A stretch of 49,159 nucleotides of DNA from Candidatus Paceibacterota bacterium (GTDB lineage: Bacteria > Verrucomicrobiota > Verrucomicrobiia > Limisphaerales > UBA8199): contig DAOTCE010000038.1 of NCBI GenBank assembly GCA_035452965.1, forward strand, positions 1 to 49,159, given 5' to 3'. Under the pieces are notes generated by a model. That model searched no databases. It saw only the letters and a list, made by a program, of their open reading frames with translations, and had not been told where the DNA came from. Below are positions 26,301 through 33,747 of this stretch, piece by piece; position 1 is the stretch's first letter; each line of letters starts with the position of its first letter. The translations under genes were made by a program, and so were the position numbers.

Positions 26301-26494
26301 AGCGGGCCGGTAAGTCGCCGCGCTTCAGGGGGCAATTCCCGAAACTGCTTTTCCAGAGCGGCCAGGCTCGAAGCGGCGGGCTGGGTTTGGGCTGGAGCGA
26401 GCAACGGCCACGTCATCGCGCTGATGAGAACGAAGGTTGCTGCGTAACAAGCTCGCGTGAAGACAATCGTCAGCGGTTTCATAATTCGTTTCAA
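23339..26494 (-). CDS. Second exported GH106-like glycoside hydrolase
   Basis: A 1,051-residue protein with a signal peptide ('CYAATFVLISAMTWPLLAPAQ'). The N-terminal barrel contains 'GPLLWLHGDESREHLEMYVG', 'LWIFDEKWWPSQAVAGKVPP' and 'IRGFFYDEPETPGDWGTEV', the last with the acidic pair expected of a catalytic centre. 'GHFMEHSHLYFNREF' and 'VSGINFFIPHSFNPRAP' follow. A Rossmann-like segment ('YRVLIVPPVEVIPYATLAKA') and a C-terminal galactose-binding-like region with two jelly-rolls ('ATFAGTADNSFTLFINGREA', 'RVYLELGTIAPEVAARVTVN') complete the GH106-like layout. Only distant in wording from the protein at 10493-13618, so it probably prefers another linkage. Likely acts outside the cytoplasm on a plant- or alga-type glycan. 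The family call rests on architecture and could be a neighbouring uncharacterised GH family. Confidence 0.72.
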   Translation of the reverse strand: MKRIMKPLTIVFTRACYAATFVLISAMTWPLLAPAQTQPAASSLAALEKQFRELPPEARRLTGPLLWLHGDESREHLEMYVGKVAEGGNGCFTTESRPHNDWLGEGWWRDLDICLNAAKRHNLQLWIFDEKWWPSQAVAGKVPPRYAAKRLVAAAIEVEGPRLFESEDYGGHRYVAAIAGQVSADGKIRGDTLFDLASHINKGKLSWQAPAGKWRILKFTHEQAPGLIQVGGSQLSVDGASQDCVDWYLQEVYQPHFEHYKAEFGKTIRGFFYDEPETPGDWGTEVNRVLAEWGVDWTKAYAAYKSELAGEEQVAARYRYLDALAEAWGRTMYGGIAKWCRQHGVTSTGHFMEHSHLYFNREFCAGDMMRLQGHGHMGGIDAVFRQFEMGKRVTRDKPCWQTPKLGSSISHAYGKANDVAMVEIFGARGQDLTYPEMKWWTDHMHVSGINFFIPHSFNPRAPKDTDCPPYFYNNGFEPRWPLYRVFADYTSRLSLMLTGGRHVCPVALLYLGQSAHCGKHILPDQMSESLQDALYDCDWLPYEVFERDTKVNRSALKLREESYRVLIVPPVEVIPYATLAKAREFFDHGGVVLAYDFLPTKSATIGKTAQDIAHLREAIWGQPAPSGAVCKTSPAGGRSYLLPGQPTPGLLQQVLAGDAGVHPTLEVIEGATDNWLHVLHRVKEGRDVFFIANQNHEGEPRRFRFRITAEGIPECWDAMRNEITTVPFSRKGGQVELVLTFEPNESVLLVFQPTPRTLPPRLEPGGIATLRTVAVTRETVPAPPDPLLSLCNSPALALRGCSWTWYPEANRRENAPPGTRYFRRTIDIPAGATIRKATFAGTADNSFTLFINGREAGQGDSSPEGWRNPAELDVTRFLAPGRNQLAIAAVNGGDKPNPAGLLGCLTVELASGPPLTDRVGKTWKTSKENPEHWTEAGFDDSSWPAARELLAFGAGVWGTLNGKLTLSPVKADPFLGHCDFAAADLQRSRVYLELGTIAPEVAARVTVNGSEAGGFIGMPSRLEISKHLKPGANTIRIEPFAPESVRLAVYP

Positions 26495-26732
26495 CGCCCT
26501 ACATGACTCCAGACAATGTCCCCGTAATCAATGCCAATCTCCAAGCCACGAGGCTCTGGCTCAAAAACCACTTGCATAGACACTACCGCAATTGCCATGA
26601 TTCCACAGTGAATTCAGAAGTGAGACCCGCCTCCAATTCGGGCTTGATCCGGAGTTGGGAGCACCAAAGACTCAAGCCTCAATCAGGCAGCCTTCGCTGT
26701 TTGACATCAAACCTACACTAACCACTAAACAT

Positions 26733-27515
26733 ATGCTTATAGTCAAAACACAGTGGTGCCGTCCGCGTTGCGGGCTGGGCTTCGCCACTGCTCTTCTCTT
26801 TGGAACCAGCCTGGCCTTTGCGCAGGATCAAAGTGCTGCCATCACCAATGCGCCGCCGCCGCCTGCCCCCTGGGAGACCACTGCTTCGGCCGGTTTCACG
26901 CTGACGCGCGGCAATAGCGAGACCCTGCTGGGCACGCTTAGCCTGGACACCAAACGCAAGTGGGATCGCAACGAAATCGCCTTCGGCATCGCGGGCGGTT
27001 ATGGCGAGGACGACGACGTGCGGAACACCGAGTTTGTCAATGCGTTCGGCCAGTACAACCGGTTGTTCACCGACCGCTTCTATGCAGGTTTGCGAACGGA
27101 CTTCAACTATGACGGCATTGCCAAGCTGAGTTATCGCGTGAGCGTTGGCCCGTTGGTGGGTTACTATCTCATCAAGACAACGAACACCTTTCTGGCACTT
27201 GAGGTCGGCCCCTCAGTGGTTTTCGAGAAATACCAGCACGAACCCGCCAACACTTACCTCGGCTTGCGGATCGCCGACCGATTCGAGCATAAGCTGTCTG
27301 CCACCACCAAGTTTTGGCAGAGCACAAGCTACGTCCCGGATGTGGAGAAATGGTCGGAGAAGTATATCCTCACCACCGAAGCCGGGATTGACGCTGCCAT
27401 TACCAAGAAGTGGAGCCTGCGCGTCGTGTTCCAGCACATCTATGACAGCCAACCCGCGCCAGACCACCAGCACAACGACATTCGCCTGATTGCCGGCACG
27501 GCGTACAAGTTCTAA
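26733..27515 (+). CDS. DUF481-family (YdiY-like) outer-membrane protein
   Basis: A 260-residue protein starting at ATG 26733, with a signal peptide ('GLGFATALLFGTSLAFAQ'). 'ETTASAGFTLTRGNSETLLG' is the typical start of a DUF481 domain. It continues with alternating hydrophobic strands ('VNAFGQYNRLFTDRFYAGLR', 'GPLVGYYLIKTTNTFLALEV') and ends 'AGTAYKF' with a terminal phenylalanine, as outer-membrane barrels do. Such proteins insert into the outer membrane; their role is unknown (YdiY is acid-induced in enterics). A frame extension to 26655 precedes the signal and is rejected. Its TAA overlaps the stop of the convergent 680-codon gene. Confidence 0.85.
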   Translation: MLIVKTQWCRPRCGLGFATALLFGTSLAFAQDQSAAITNAPPPPAPWETTASAGFTLTRGNSETLLGTLSLDTKRKWDRNEIAFGIAGGYGEDDDVRNTEFVNAFGQYNRLFTDRFYAGLRTDFNYDGIAKLSYRVSVGPLVGYYLIKTTNTFLALEVGPSVVFEKYQHEPANTYLGLRIADRFEHKLSATTKFWQSTSYVPDVEKWSEKYILTTEAGIDAAITKKWSLRVVFQHIYDSQPAPDHQHNDIRLIAGTAYKF

Positions 27516-29554
27516 GCCTGTCTGGCGTTGGCTTGCGAATGGCTGGACGATAGTTTGTTAATTAGGTCCGGCGACGGTGCCCCGCGATTCAGGACATGGA
27601 CTTGCTGTCGAATCGCGTCCACCAAGGCATAGGGATTCGTCTGGTCCAACCGGCGCAGCACGCATTCCCAACGGTAGGCGAAGCTGCCTGCCTGGTCATA
27701 TCGGCAGTGCTTGAACAGAGTGTCGAATGCACGGCGCCGCTTGCGGTAATCGCCTTGGATGCGAAGGAACTGCTCGCGGAAGGCTTTGAGGTAGGCAATG
27801 GCAAATTCCTGGAGCTCCGGGATGGCCTTCTCACGGATGTTGATCGGCCGGGCATAATGAAAAGCGAAATTCTCTAACGGCAGCTTGTATTCACCAAACG
27901 CGCCGCTGTGGTCGCCTACCATGATTTCCGCCGGCAGGCCATCCTCACCCTCGCGCACGACCTCATCGCCGTCATCGAAGACCGGGCGTGTGCCGTTTTC
28001 CAGCGCGCGCCCCACGATGATGCTCGAAACCGCAGCCCGGCCCAGCAGTTCCGCCAAACGAAGGCTGTAGCCGGGCCGGGAATATTTCGCCGGCGACACT
28101 TTGTCGGTGGCAACGCCGGGCACGTATTGGCGTTCGGAGTATATGGTGCGGATCAACTCGCCCTGGAACCGGGCGTTGGTGCCGCCGTAGATTTCACTCA
28201 GCCGTCGTACCGCCACACGGCGGGTGAGGTTCATCCCCAATTGGCGGCAGCCCAGCCGCCGGTCCAGCCAGAAATCAGTGTAATCCTCGCTCTCCTTGAT
28301 GGATTGGAGCAAGTCCTTGCCTTCATCCAGGTGTTCCCAGACGCCCCATTTCTGAAGTCGCAGGAACCGCTTGAGGGTGGCCCTCTCGCTCCGCGAATGG
28401 AACTCCGCCAGGAAGACACCCCGGCGCCCCTCTTTCTGCGGCCGGTCGAGCGAGAGCGACTCCGGCAGACAGCCGACGTTCACGAATTCCAGGTCCCCGT
28501 ACTCGCGGATGAGATTGAAGATAATGCCCTTGGCCCGCGGGTCACAAAGCCGCTGCAACTCCGCATCCTCGGGCCGATTTGCCGCCTCGTCGAAGATCGA
28601 GTCGAACAAAAACTCCCCTTCCTCGAACCGCCCACCCGGCAGCCATTCAATCTGCAGAAAAAACTCGGGGCTTAGCCCGCTGAGAATCTGTTCGCTCTGC
28701 GCTTCGTTGCCTTCGAGGAAGAGTGCAGAAAGCATTCGCTCGCACCAAGCCGTGTTATTGCAGTTATCAGCCCAGTAGCCCTCGTGAACCGCGGAGCGAA
28801 AGCGGGCGCGCAACTCCTCGAACCTAGCGCGCACCTGCTCAGCGGGCAGTTGGTCGTAGGCTACCCCGAGAAACTGCCTCGTTCCGAACCGTCGCAAGTC
28901 CGCCGCGAAGAAATCCACCTCTGGCCGGCCCAAGTGGTTGCGCAGGACCGCATGATCGGCGATCTCCTGGAGGTGTCGGGCAAGGCTGGCGTCGTCCAAC
29001 TTGCCGAGGCCATCAAGTTCCTGGCAGGTCAACCAACGGGTGCCGGTCAGCCGGTTGTAGTAGTAAATTGGCTCGCCGCTGATAGCTACCTTGGAGCTAA
29101 ACACCATGCGCTCCTTGGCTTCACGGGTTTTGGGTATGGCGCTCAGCCGCCAGTACTCGCCATGATGCCGGATCGCTTCGCGCACCCGCCGGTCGGCGAC
29201 CGAGAGGAACTTCACCTGTCGTTTGGACACTAGGTCTTGCAGCATTTCGTCCGCCATGAACGCCAAGTCCATGCGCTCTGGATTGGGGCGGATCAGGATA
29301 TGGTCGGGTTCAAAGATCAGATCCACCGAGCCGGCGGAAAGTCCCTCCTCTTCCTCCCGGCTCAGGGGAGGCAACTCCTTCCGGGTGCGTTCCGCGTTCA
29401 CGCGCTCAATGAACCCGAGCCGCTGCACTGCATGCACGCCGGGCAATTGGGTCCAAAGCGCGCCGTAGGACGGAAACAAGCTGCCGATGCGGCTCATCTG
29501 CCGGCCCTGCGCATCCACCTCAAAAGGGTGTGGTCCAATCAGTTCCAGTTGCAT
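27512..29554 (-). CDS. Unrecognised 680-residue protein; last codons lie within a repeat element
   Basis: I do not recognise this family. It has no signal peptide and no hydrophobic helices, so it is predicted cytoplasmic. It is rich in Arg and Glu. Notable blocks are 'LIFEPDHILIRPNPERMDLAF' split across about 80-100, 'EPIYYYNRLTGTRWLTCQEL' (about 160-180), 'FHSRSERATLKRFLRLQKWG', 'LTRRVAVRRLSEIYGGTNAR' and 'MVGDHSGAFGEYKLPLENFA' with 'YARPINIREKAIPELQEFA' near 590. The run 'DYRKRRRAFDTLFKHCRYDQ' precedes the C-terminus. The overall composition looks like a real, conserved protein. The final 20-odd residues ('LINKLSSSHSQANARQA') are encoded by a partial repeat element (27522-27579), so the original C-terminus may have been replaced. 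It is divergent from kdsB (104 bases) and convergent with the DUF481 gene. Confidence 0.75.
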   Translation of the reverse strand: MQLELIGPHPFEVDAQGRQMSRIGSLFPSYGALWTQLPGVHAVQRLGFIERVNAERTRKELPPLSREEEEGLSAGSVDLIFEPDHILIRPNPERMDLAFMADEMLQDLVSKRQVKFLSVADRRVREAIRHHGEYWRLSAIPKTREAKERMVFSSKVAISGEPIYYYNRLTGTRWLTCQELDGLGKLDDASLARHLQEIADHAVLRNHLGRPEVDFFAADLRRFGTRQFLGVAYDQLPAEQVRARFEELRARFRSAVHEGYWADNCNNTAWCERMLSALFLEGNEAQSEQILSGLSPEFFLQIEWLPGGRFEEGEFLFDSIFDEAANRPEDAELQRLCDPRAKGIIFNLIREYGDLEFVNVGCLPESLSLDRPQKEGRRGVFLAEFHSRSERATLKRFLRLQKWGVWEHLDEGKDLLQSIKESEDYTDFWLDRRLGCRQLGMNLTRRVAVRRLSEIYGGTNARFQGELIRTIYSERQYVPGVATDKVSPAKYSRPGYSLRLAELLGRAAVSSIIVGRALENGTRPVFDDGDEVVREGEDGLPAEIMVGDHSGAFGEYKLPLENFAFHYARPINIREKAIPELQEFAIAYLKAFREQFLRIQGDYRKRRRAFDTLFKHCRYDQAGSFAYRWECVLRRLDQTNPYALVDAIRQQVHVLNRGAPSPDLINKLSSSHSQANARQA
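27522..27579. repeat. Partial copy (left end) of the palindromic repeat element
   Basis: These 58 bases align without gaps to 10161-10218 of copy 1, with 46 of 58 positions equal by eye, from CTGGCGTT to ACGGTG. The match stops exactly where the large palindrome would continue, so the palindrome and everything to its right are missing. The segment lies inside the 3' end of the minus-strand 680-codon gene and supplies its last codons. Confidence 0.75.
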
Positions 29555-29658
29555 AACGCCCCGACTTGCGGGTCTCCGGGCATTTAGCGTGCCTAGCCCC
29601 CAAAAGGCCAGCCTTTTCGTCCGTGCAATTCCCTGCCGCCACGGGTAAAAGGAAAGCT

Positions 29659-30399
29659 ATGAAAGTGATTGGCATTATCCCCGCCCGCTATGCCTCGACG
29701 CGCTTCCCGGCCAAGCCGCTGGCACTGGTTGCTGGCAAACCGCTGATCCGGCATGTGGTCGAACGCTGCCAGCGGGCCAAATCGCTTGCGCAGGTGATCG
29801 TAGCCACCGACGACACCCGCATTTGGGAACTGGCAAAGCGCTTCTGCCATGCCGAGATGACCTCCCCCAATCACCCGACCGGCTCGGACCGCATCGCCGA
29901 AGTAGCTGAGCGCTGCGCCTGCGATGCCATCGTGAACATTCAAGGGGATGAACCGCTGATTGATCCGGCTGTGATTGACGCCGTGGCCGACGCGCTGGCG
30001 CGAGCGGAAATATCCACCGCTGCGACCCCAATTAAGGAGCCGGGCGAGTATGCGGATCCAAACGTGGTGAAAGTCGTTGTCAATGCTGCTGGCCGGGCGC
30101 TATATTTTTCCAGGCGCACGATACCGTACGTGCGCGACGCCGCCAGTGGCTCGGTGAGCGAACAGTTGGCGGCGTTTCCCTTTTTGAAACACCTCGGCAT
30201 TTACGGTTATCGCCGGGAGGCATTGCTGCGTCTGGTCAAATGTCCGGCCTCTCCGCTCGAACAAGCGGAGAAATTGGAACAGTTGCGCGCATTGGAAAAC
30301 GACATCCCGATTGCCGTCGTGAAGGTGGAATATGATAGCGTAGGAGTGGATGTGCCGGCAGACGTCAAACGTGTCGAACGGCTGCTCACCGGGGGATAG
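29659..30399 (+). CDS. kdsB: 3-deoxy-manno-octulosonate cytidylyltransferase (CMP-Kdo synthetase)
   Basis: Activates Kdo with CTP to give CMP-Kdo for lipopolysaccharide inner-core assembly in the cytoplasm. The 246-residue protein matches the family length. The N-terminal 'IIPARYASTRFPAKPLA' (7-22) is the nucleotide-binding signature; 'HPTGSDRIAEV' (72-82) and 'NIQGDEPLI' (93-101) are the CTP/Mg and substrate motifs; 'YFSRRTIPYVRD' and 'HLGIYGYRREALL' follow as expected. The start at ATG 29659 is preceded by a purine-rich AAAGGAAA; the frame extension to 29566 is non-conserved. The pyrG gene that makes its co-substrate CTP lies 100 bases downstream on the same strand. Its presence shows the organism is Gram-negative with Kdo-containing LPS. 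Confidence 0.97.
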   Translation: MKVIGIIPARYASTRFPAKPLALVAGKPLIRHVVERCQRAKSLAQVIVATDDTRIWELAKRFCHAEMTSPNHPTGSDRIAEVAERCACDAIVNIQGDEPLIDPAVIDAVADALARAEISTAATPIKEPGEYADPNVVKVVVNAAGRALYFSRRTIPYVRDAASGSVSEQLAAFPFLKHLGIYGYRREALLRLVKCPASPLEQAEKLEQLRALENDIPIAVVKVEYDSVGVDVPADVKRVERLLTGG

Positions 30400-30501
30400 A
30401 ATCAACAGGTAGCAGGCCGTTAATAAACCCCAGTCCCTGAAACCCGCCGCGCTCGACGCCACCAGGCCCCAGAATTAACTCAAACACCTATAGACCAATC
30501 C

Positions 30502-32127
30502 ATGAAGTACATATTTGTAACGGGCGGAGTGGTTAGTTCTTTGGGCAAGGGTCTCACGGCCGCCTCGCTCGGCACGCTTCTTGAAAACCGCGGTTTAAAG
30601 GTCGCCCTGCAGAAATTTGACCCTTACCTCAACGTTGATCCGGGCACCATGAGTCCCTACCAGCACGGCGAAGTGTATGTGCTAGACGACGGCGCGGAAA
30701 CAGACCTCGACCTTGGCCACTATGAGCGGTTTACCAGCGTGCGGTTGACGCGGCTTAACAACCTGACGAGCGGCCAAGTGTATCAAACGGTGCTCAACAA
30801 CGAGCGCGAAGGCAAGTACCTCGGCAAGACCGTGCAGGTCATCCCGCACGTAACCGACGAAATCAAGAACCGGATTCATGTGTTGGCGGAGCAATCTGGT
30901 GCCGACGTAATTATCACCGAGATTGGTGGCACCACCGGCGACATCGAAGGCTTGCCGTTCCTTGAAGCCATCCGGGAATTCGTGCTCGAAGTCGGGCAGC
31001 ACAATGCGATCTTCGTCCATGTCACATACGTGCCTTTCATCAAAGCCGCCGGCGAGCTCAAAACAAAACCGACACAGCAATCTGTCGCCAAGCTGCGTGA
31101 AATCGGCATAACGCCTCACATCGTTGTCTGCCGCTGCGAGAAGCCTTTAGAAAAGGAAGTGCGGCAAAAAATCTCTCTGTTCTGCAATGTGCCGTTTGAA
31201 TCGGTGGTAGAGGAAAAGGACGTTGACCACACGATTTATGAAGTCCCGCTGATGCTCCAGCGGGAACGCGTCGATGATTTGGCGTGCAACCTACTGCACC
31301 TGGATACACCGCCGGCCAAAATGGCGCACTGGCAGGAGATCATCCGCAAGCTCATCGCCCCGCAACATCGGGTCCGCATCGGCGTTGTGGGCAAGTATAT
31401 CGAGTTGCACGACGCGTATAAGTCGGTCTATGAGGCAATCAGCCACGGCGGCATCGCCAACGATTGCGGGGTGGAAGTTCAGAAGGTTGATGCCGAGGAA
31501 ATTGAACGGGACGGCGCGGAGCGATACCTCAAGGGCTTGGGCGGCATCCTGGTGCCCGGCGGCTTCGGCAACCGGGGAATTGAAGGGAAGGTCCAAGCCG
31601 CGCGTTACGCTCGCGAACGCCATATTCCTTATCTCGGCCTCTGCCTGGGCATGCAAATTGCCACCATCGAGTTCGCGCGTAATGTCCTCAAGCTGGCCAA
31701 GGCCCACTCCACGGAGTTTGATCCCAGCACCCCTCATCCGGTTATCGCCATGCTCGACGCTCAGACCAAGGTGACCCGCAAGGGGGGCACGATGCGGTTA
31801 GGGGCTCAGCCATGCCAGTTGAAGGTGGGGACCAGGACGGCGCAGCTCTACGAGGCCTTCGTGGTCCGCGAACGCCACCGCCATCGTTACGAGTTCAACA
31901 ACGCCTACCGCGAGCGATTCCTCAAGGCGGGCTTTGCCTTTAGCGGTCAGACACCCGACGGCAAACTGGTCGAGATCATAGAACTGCCAGATCACCCGTT
32001 CTTCATCGCCAGCCAATTCCATCCCGAGTTCCGCAGCAAACCGCACCAACCGCACCCGCTGTTTACAGGCTTCATCGCCGCAAGCCTGGCCCATGGTCGC
32101 CAGAAGCCAATGGAGCCTCACTCGTGA
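30502..32127 (+). CDS. pyrG: CTP synthase (glutamine-hydrolysing)
   Basis: Converts UTP to CTP using ATP and glutamine. A 541-residue protein, the standard length. The N-terminal synthetase domain has 'FVTGGVVSSLGKGLTAASLG' (5-24), 'KFDPYLNVDPGTMSP' and 'ITEIGGTTGDIEGLPF'. The C-terminal class I glutamine amidotransferase domain has 'LVPGGFGNRGIEGK', the nucleophile Cys381 in 'LCLGMQIATIEFARN', and the His507/Glu509 pair in 'FHPEFRSKP'. All catalytic residues are present. No Shine-Dalgarno is seen before the ATG. It follows kdsB, whose reaction consumes CTP, and precedes folC. Confidence 0.98.
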   Translation: MKYIFVTGGVVSSLGKGLTAASLGTLLENRGLKVALQKFDPYLNVDPGTMSPYQHGEVYVLDDGAETDLDLGHYERFTSVRLTRLNNLTSGQVYQTVLNNEREGKYLGKTVQVIPHVTDEIKNRIHVLAEQSGADVIITEIGGTTGDIEGLPFLEAIREFVLEVGQHNAIFVHVTYVPFIKAAGELKTKPTQQSVAKLREIGITPHIVVCRCEKPLEKEVRQKISLFCNVPFESVVEEKDVDHTIYEVPLMLQRERVDDLACNLLHLDTPPAKMAHWQEIIRKLIAPQHRVRIGVVGKYIELHDAYKSVYEAISHGGIANDCGVEVQKVDAEEIERDGAERYLKGLGGILVPGGFGNRGIEGKVQAARYARERHIPYLGLCLGMQIATIEFARNVLKLAKAHSTEFDPSTPHPVIAMLDAQTKVTRKGGTMRLGAQPCQLKVGTRTAQLYEAFVVRERHRHRYEFNNAYRERFLKAGFAFSGQTPDGKLVEIIELPDHPFFIASQFHPEFRSKPHQPHPLFTGFIAASLAHGRQKPMEPHS

Positions 32128-32223
32128 GAATATCTCGAACGATCACCCAGAGATGCCTCTCTGACCAACGAGTTGTCGCCATCTCGTGTTGAAGGGTGTG
32201 CCGCCAGTCTCCACCTCCAGCGA

Positions 32224-33618
32224 ATGACCTACCCCCACGCCATCCGGTTCCTGTATAACCTCCGCTGGTTTGGAGCCAAGCTCGGCCTGAGCAACACCTT
32301 CAAGCTAGCGGCGCTAGCAGGCAATCCCCAGGACCGACTGCGCTTCATCCACGTCGCCGGCACGAACGGCAAAGGCTCGACCTGCGCCATGCTGGAGAGC
32401 ATTTACCGAACGGCGGGCTTGCGGGTGGGCCTGTTCACCTCCCCTCACCTGGTCGCCTTTGGCGAACGCATCCAGGTCAACCGCCACCCCCTCTCGCAGC
32501 GCGAGACCGTGCGGTTGGTTGCCGAGATGCAGCCGCTGCTGGAAGATGGCTGGGGGACGTCTGGCAGCACCGCACAGGCCCTTGGCTCGGCACGTACTGT
32601 GGAACCACGCGGACCGGTGACTCCCCCTTCCAGCGGAGTGGAAAATCCAACCTTCTTCGAAGTCGTCACCATTATGGCGTTGCGCCATTTCGTCGAGCGA
32701 CAATGTGACCTCGTAATTTGGGAGACCGGCTTGGGCGGGCGGTTGGACTCCACGAATATCGTCACCCCTCTACTCAGCGTCATAACCAACATCCAATACG
32801 ATCACCAGGAGTGGCTCGGCGAGACGCTGGCCAGCATCGCCGCCGAGAAAGCCGGCATCATCAAGCCCGGCATTCCCGTTATCACTGCCACGGAAGGAAC
32901 CGAACCACTGAAGGTGCTTGCGGATACCGCCCGGCGTCAGAAGGCTCCGCTCACAACCCTCTCCTCCCAGGAAGCACTCCGCCCGCCCCTGGATACCCTC
33001 CAACTGCCGCTGCTCGGCCAACATCAGCGGATGAATGCCGCCGTTGCGGTAGCCACCGTGCGGGCGCTTGCCCCGCAGCTTCCCGCAGGTGAGGACACGA
33101 TCCGCGCCGGTCTGGCCCATGTGCACTGGGCCGGCCGCCTGCAACTGGTGACTCGCCCCACAGGGCAGAAGGTCTTGCTCGACGGCGCCCATAATGTGAG
33201 CGGCGCTCAAATCCTCGTTGCCGCGGTGAAGGACTACTTTCCATCCGCGAAACCCACCCTGGTGCTCGGCATCCTTCGCGACAAGGACTGGCCAGGCATG
33301 TGCCGAATTCTAGCACCGCTGGCCGGGCGCATTCTGCTGGTCCCAGCGCCCAGCGAACGCAGCGCTACACCGCAGGAGCTCGCCGAAGCGTGCCGGCGCG
33401 CCAATCCAACCGCACGCGTCAGCTCATATCCTTCCCTGGGCGAGGCTTTGGCCAGCACTTCTGGCGACGACTTTGTCACCGTCGCCGGTTCGCTTTATCT
33501 CGTCGGCGAGGCCATGGAACTACTGCACCTGTCTCCGGCAAAGCCGGCTGACGAACGCGGCCTCAATGAATGGAGCAGCCCGACCACCCCCCTGCCAAAC
33601 AACGATGTTGGCAGATGA
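32224..33618 (+). CDS. folC: Bifunctional folylpolyglutamate synthase / dihydrofolate synthase
   Basis: Adds glutamate to dihydropteroate and to tetrahydrofolates with ATP. 464 residues from ATG 32224. 'FIHVAGTNGKGSTCAMLESI' (41-60) contains the P-loop; 'GLFTSPHLVAFGERIQVN' is the omega-loop region; 'WETGLGGRLDSTN' and 'ITNIQYDHQEWLG' are Mur-ligase-family Mg/ATP sites; 'HWAGRLQLV' and 'LLDGAHNVSGAQ' mark the C-terminal domain. A low-complexity insert of about 35 residues ('GSTAQALGSARTVEPRGPVT') interrupts the N-terminal domain just before 'NPTFFEVVTIMA'. The tail ends in a Pro/Asn-rich stretch. The TTG-opened extension to 32173 lacks conservation, so ATG 32224 was chosen. Another folate gene, folK, lies 4 kb downstream. 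Confidence 0.95.
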   Translation: MTYPHAIRFLYNLRWFGAKLGLSNTFKLAALAGNPQDRLRFIHVAGTNGKGSTCAMLESIYRTAGLRVGLFTSPHLVAFGERIQVNRHPLSQRETVRLVAEMQPLLEDGWGTSGSTAQALGSARTVEPRGPVTPPSSGVENPTFFEVVTIMALRHFVERQCDLVIWETGLGGRLDSTNIVTPLLSVITNIQYDHQEWLGETLASIAAEKAGIIKPGIPVITATEGTEPLKVLADTARRQKAPLTTLSSQEALRPPLDTLQLPLLGQHQRMNAAVAVATVRALAPQLPAGEDTIRAGLAHVHWAGRLQLVTRPTGQKVLLDGAHNVSGAQILVAAVKDYFPSAKPTLVLGILRDKDWPGMCRILAPLAGRILLVPAPSERSATPQELAEACRRANPTARVSSYPSLGEALASTSGDDFVTVAGSLYLVGEAMELLHLSPAKPADERGLNEWSSPTTPLPNNDVGR

Positions 33619-33647
33619 GTCAGATTGACTAATAATGGAGCTTCTAG

Positions 33648-33666
33648 CTGAAATCAGTTCAGTTTT
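33648..33666 (+). terminator. Weak candidate terminator after folC
   Basis: A five-base stem CTGAA/TTCAG with a five-base loop is followed by TTTT. It lies 30 bases after the folC stop. The stem is short and AT-rich, so efficiency is doubtful; no better structure is present between folC and the sdhC promoter. Confidence 0.25.
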
Positions 33667-33667
33667 C

Positions 33668-33695
33668 TTGACGGCTGGCGGCTTGCGACTAGATT
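33668..33695 (+). promoter_or_regulatory. Candidate sigma-70-type promoter of sdhCAB
   Basis: TTGACG (33668-33673) and TAGATT (33690-33695) are separated by 16 bases and match five and four of six consensus positions. The predicted start of transcription would be about 45 bases ahead of the sdhC ATG at 33748. This is plausible but untested; Verrucomicrobia promoter consensus is not well known. Confidence 0.35.
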
Positions 33696-33747
33696 TCATG
33701 CGTTACCCAGCACCGGGCAAACTCTGGCCTGCCGGGTGCGATTGCCG

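Noticed and set aside
26701..26729. TTGACA at 26701 as a -35 box for the DUF481 gene
   Set aside because: The only -10-like bases at correct spacing (ACTAAA) are weak and would place the transcription start at or after the start codon at 26733.
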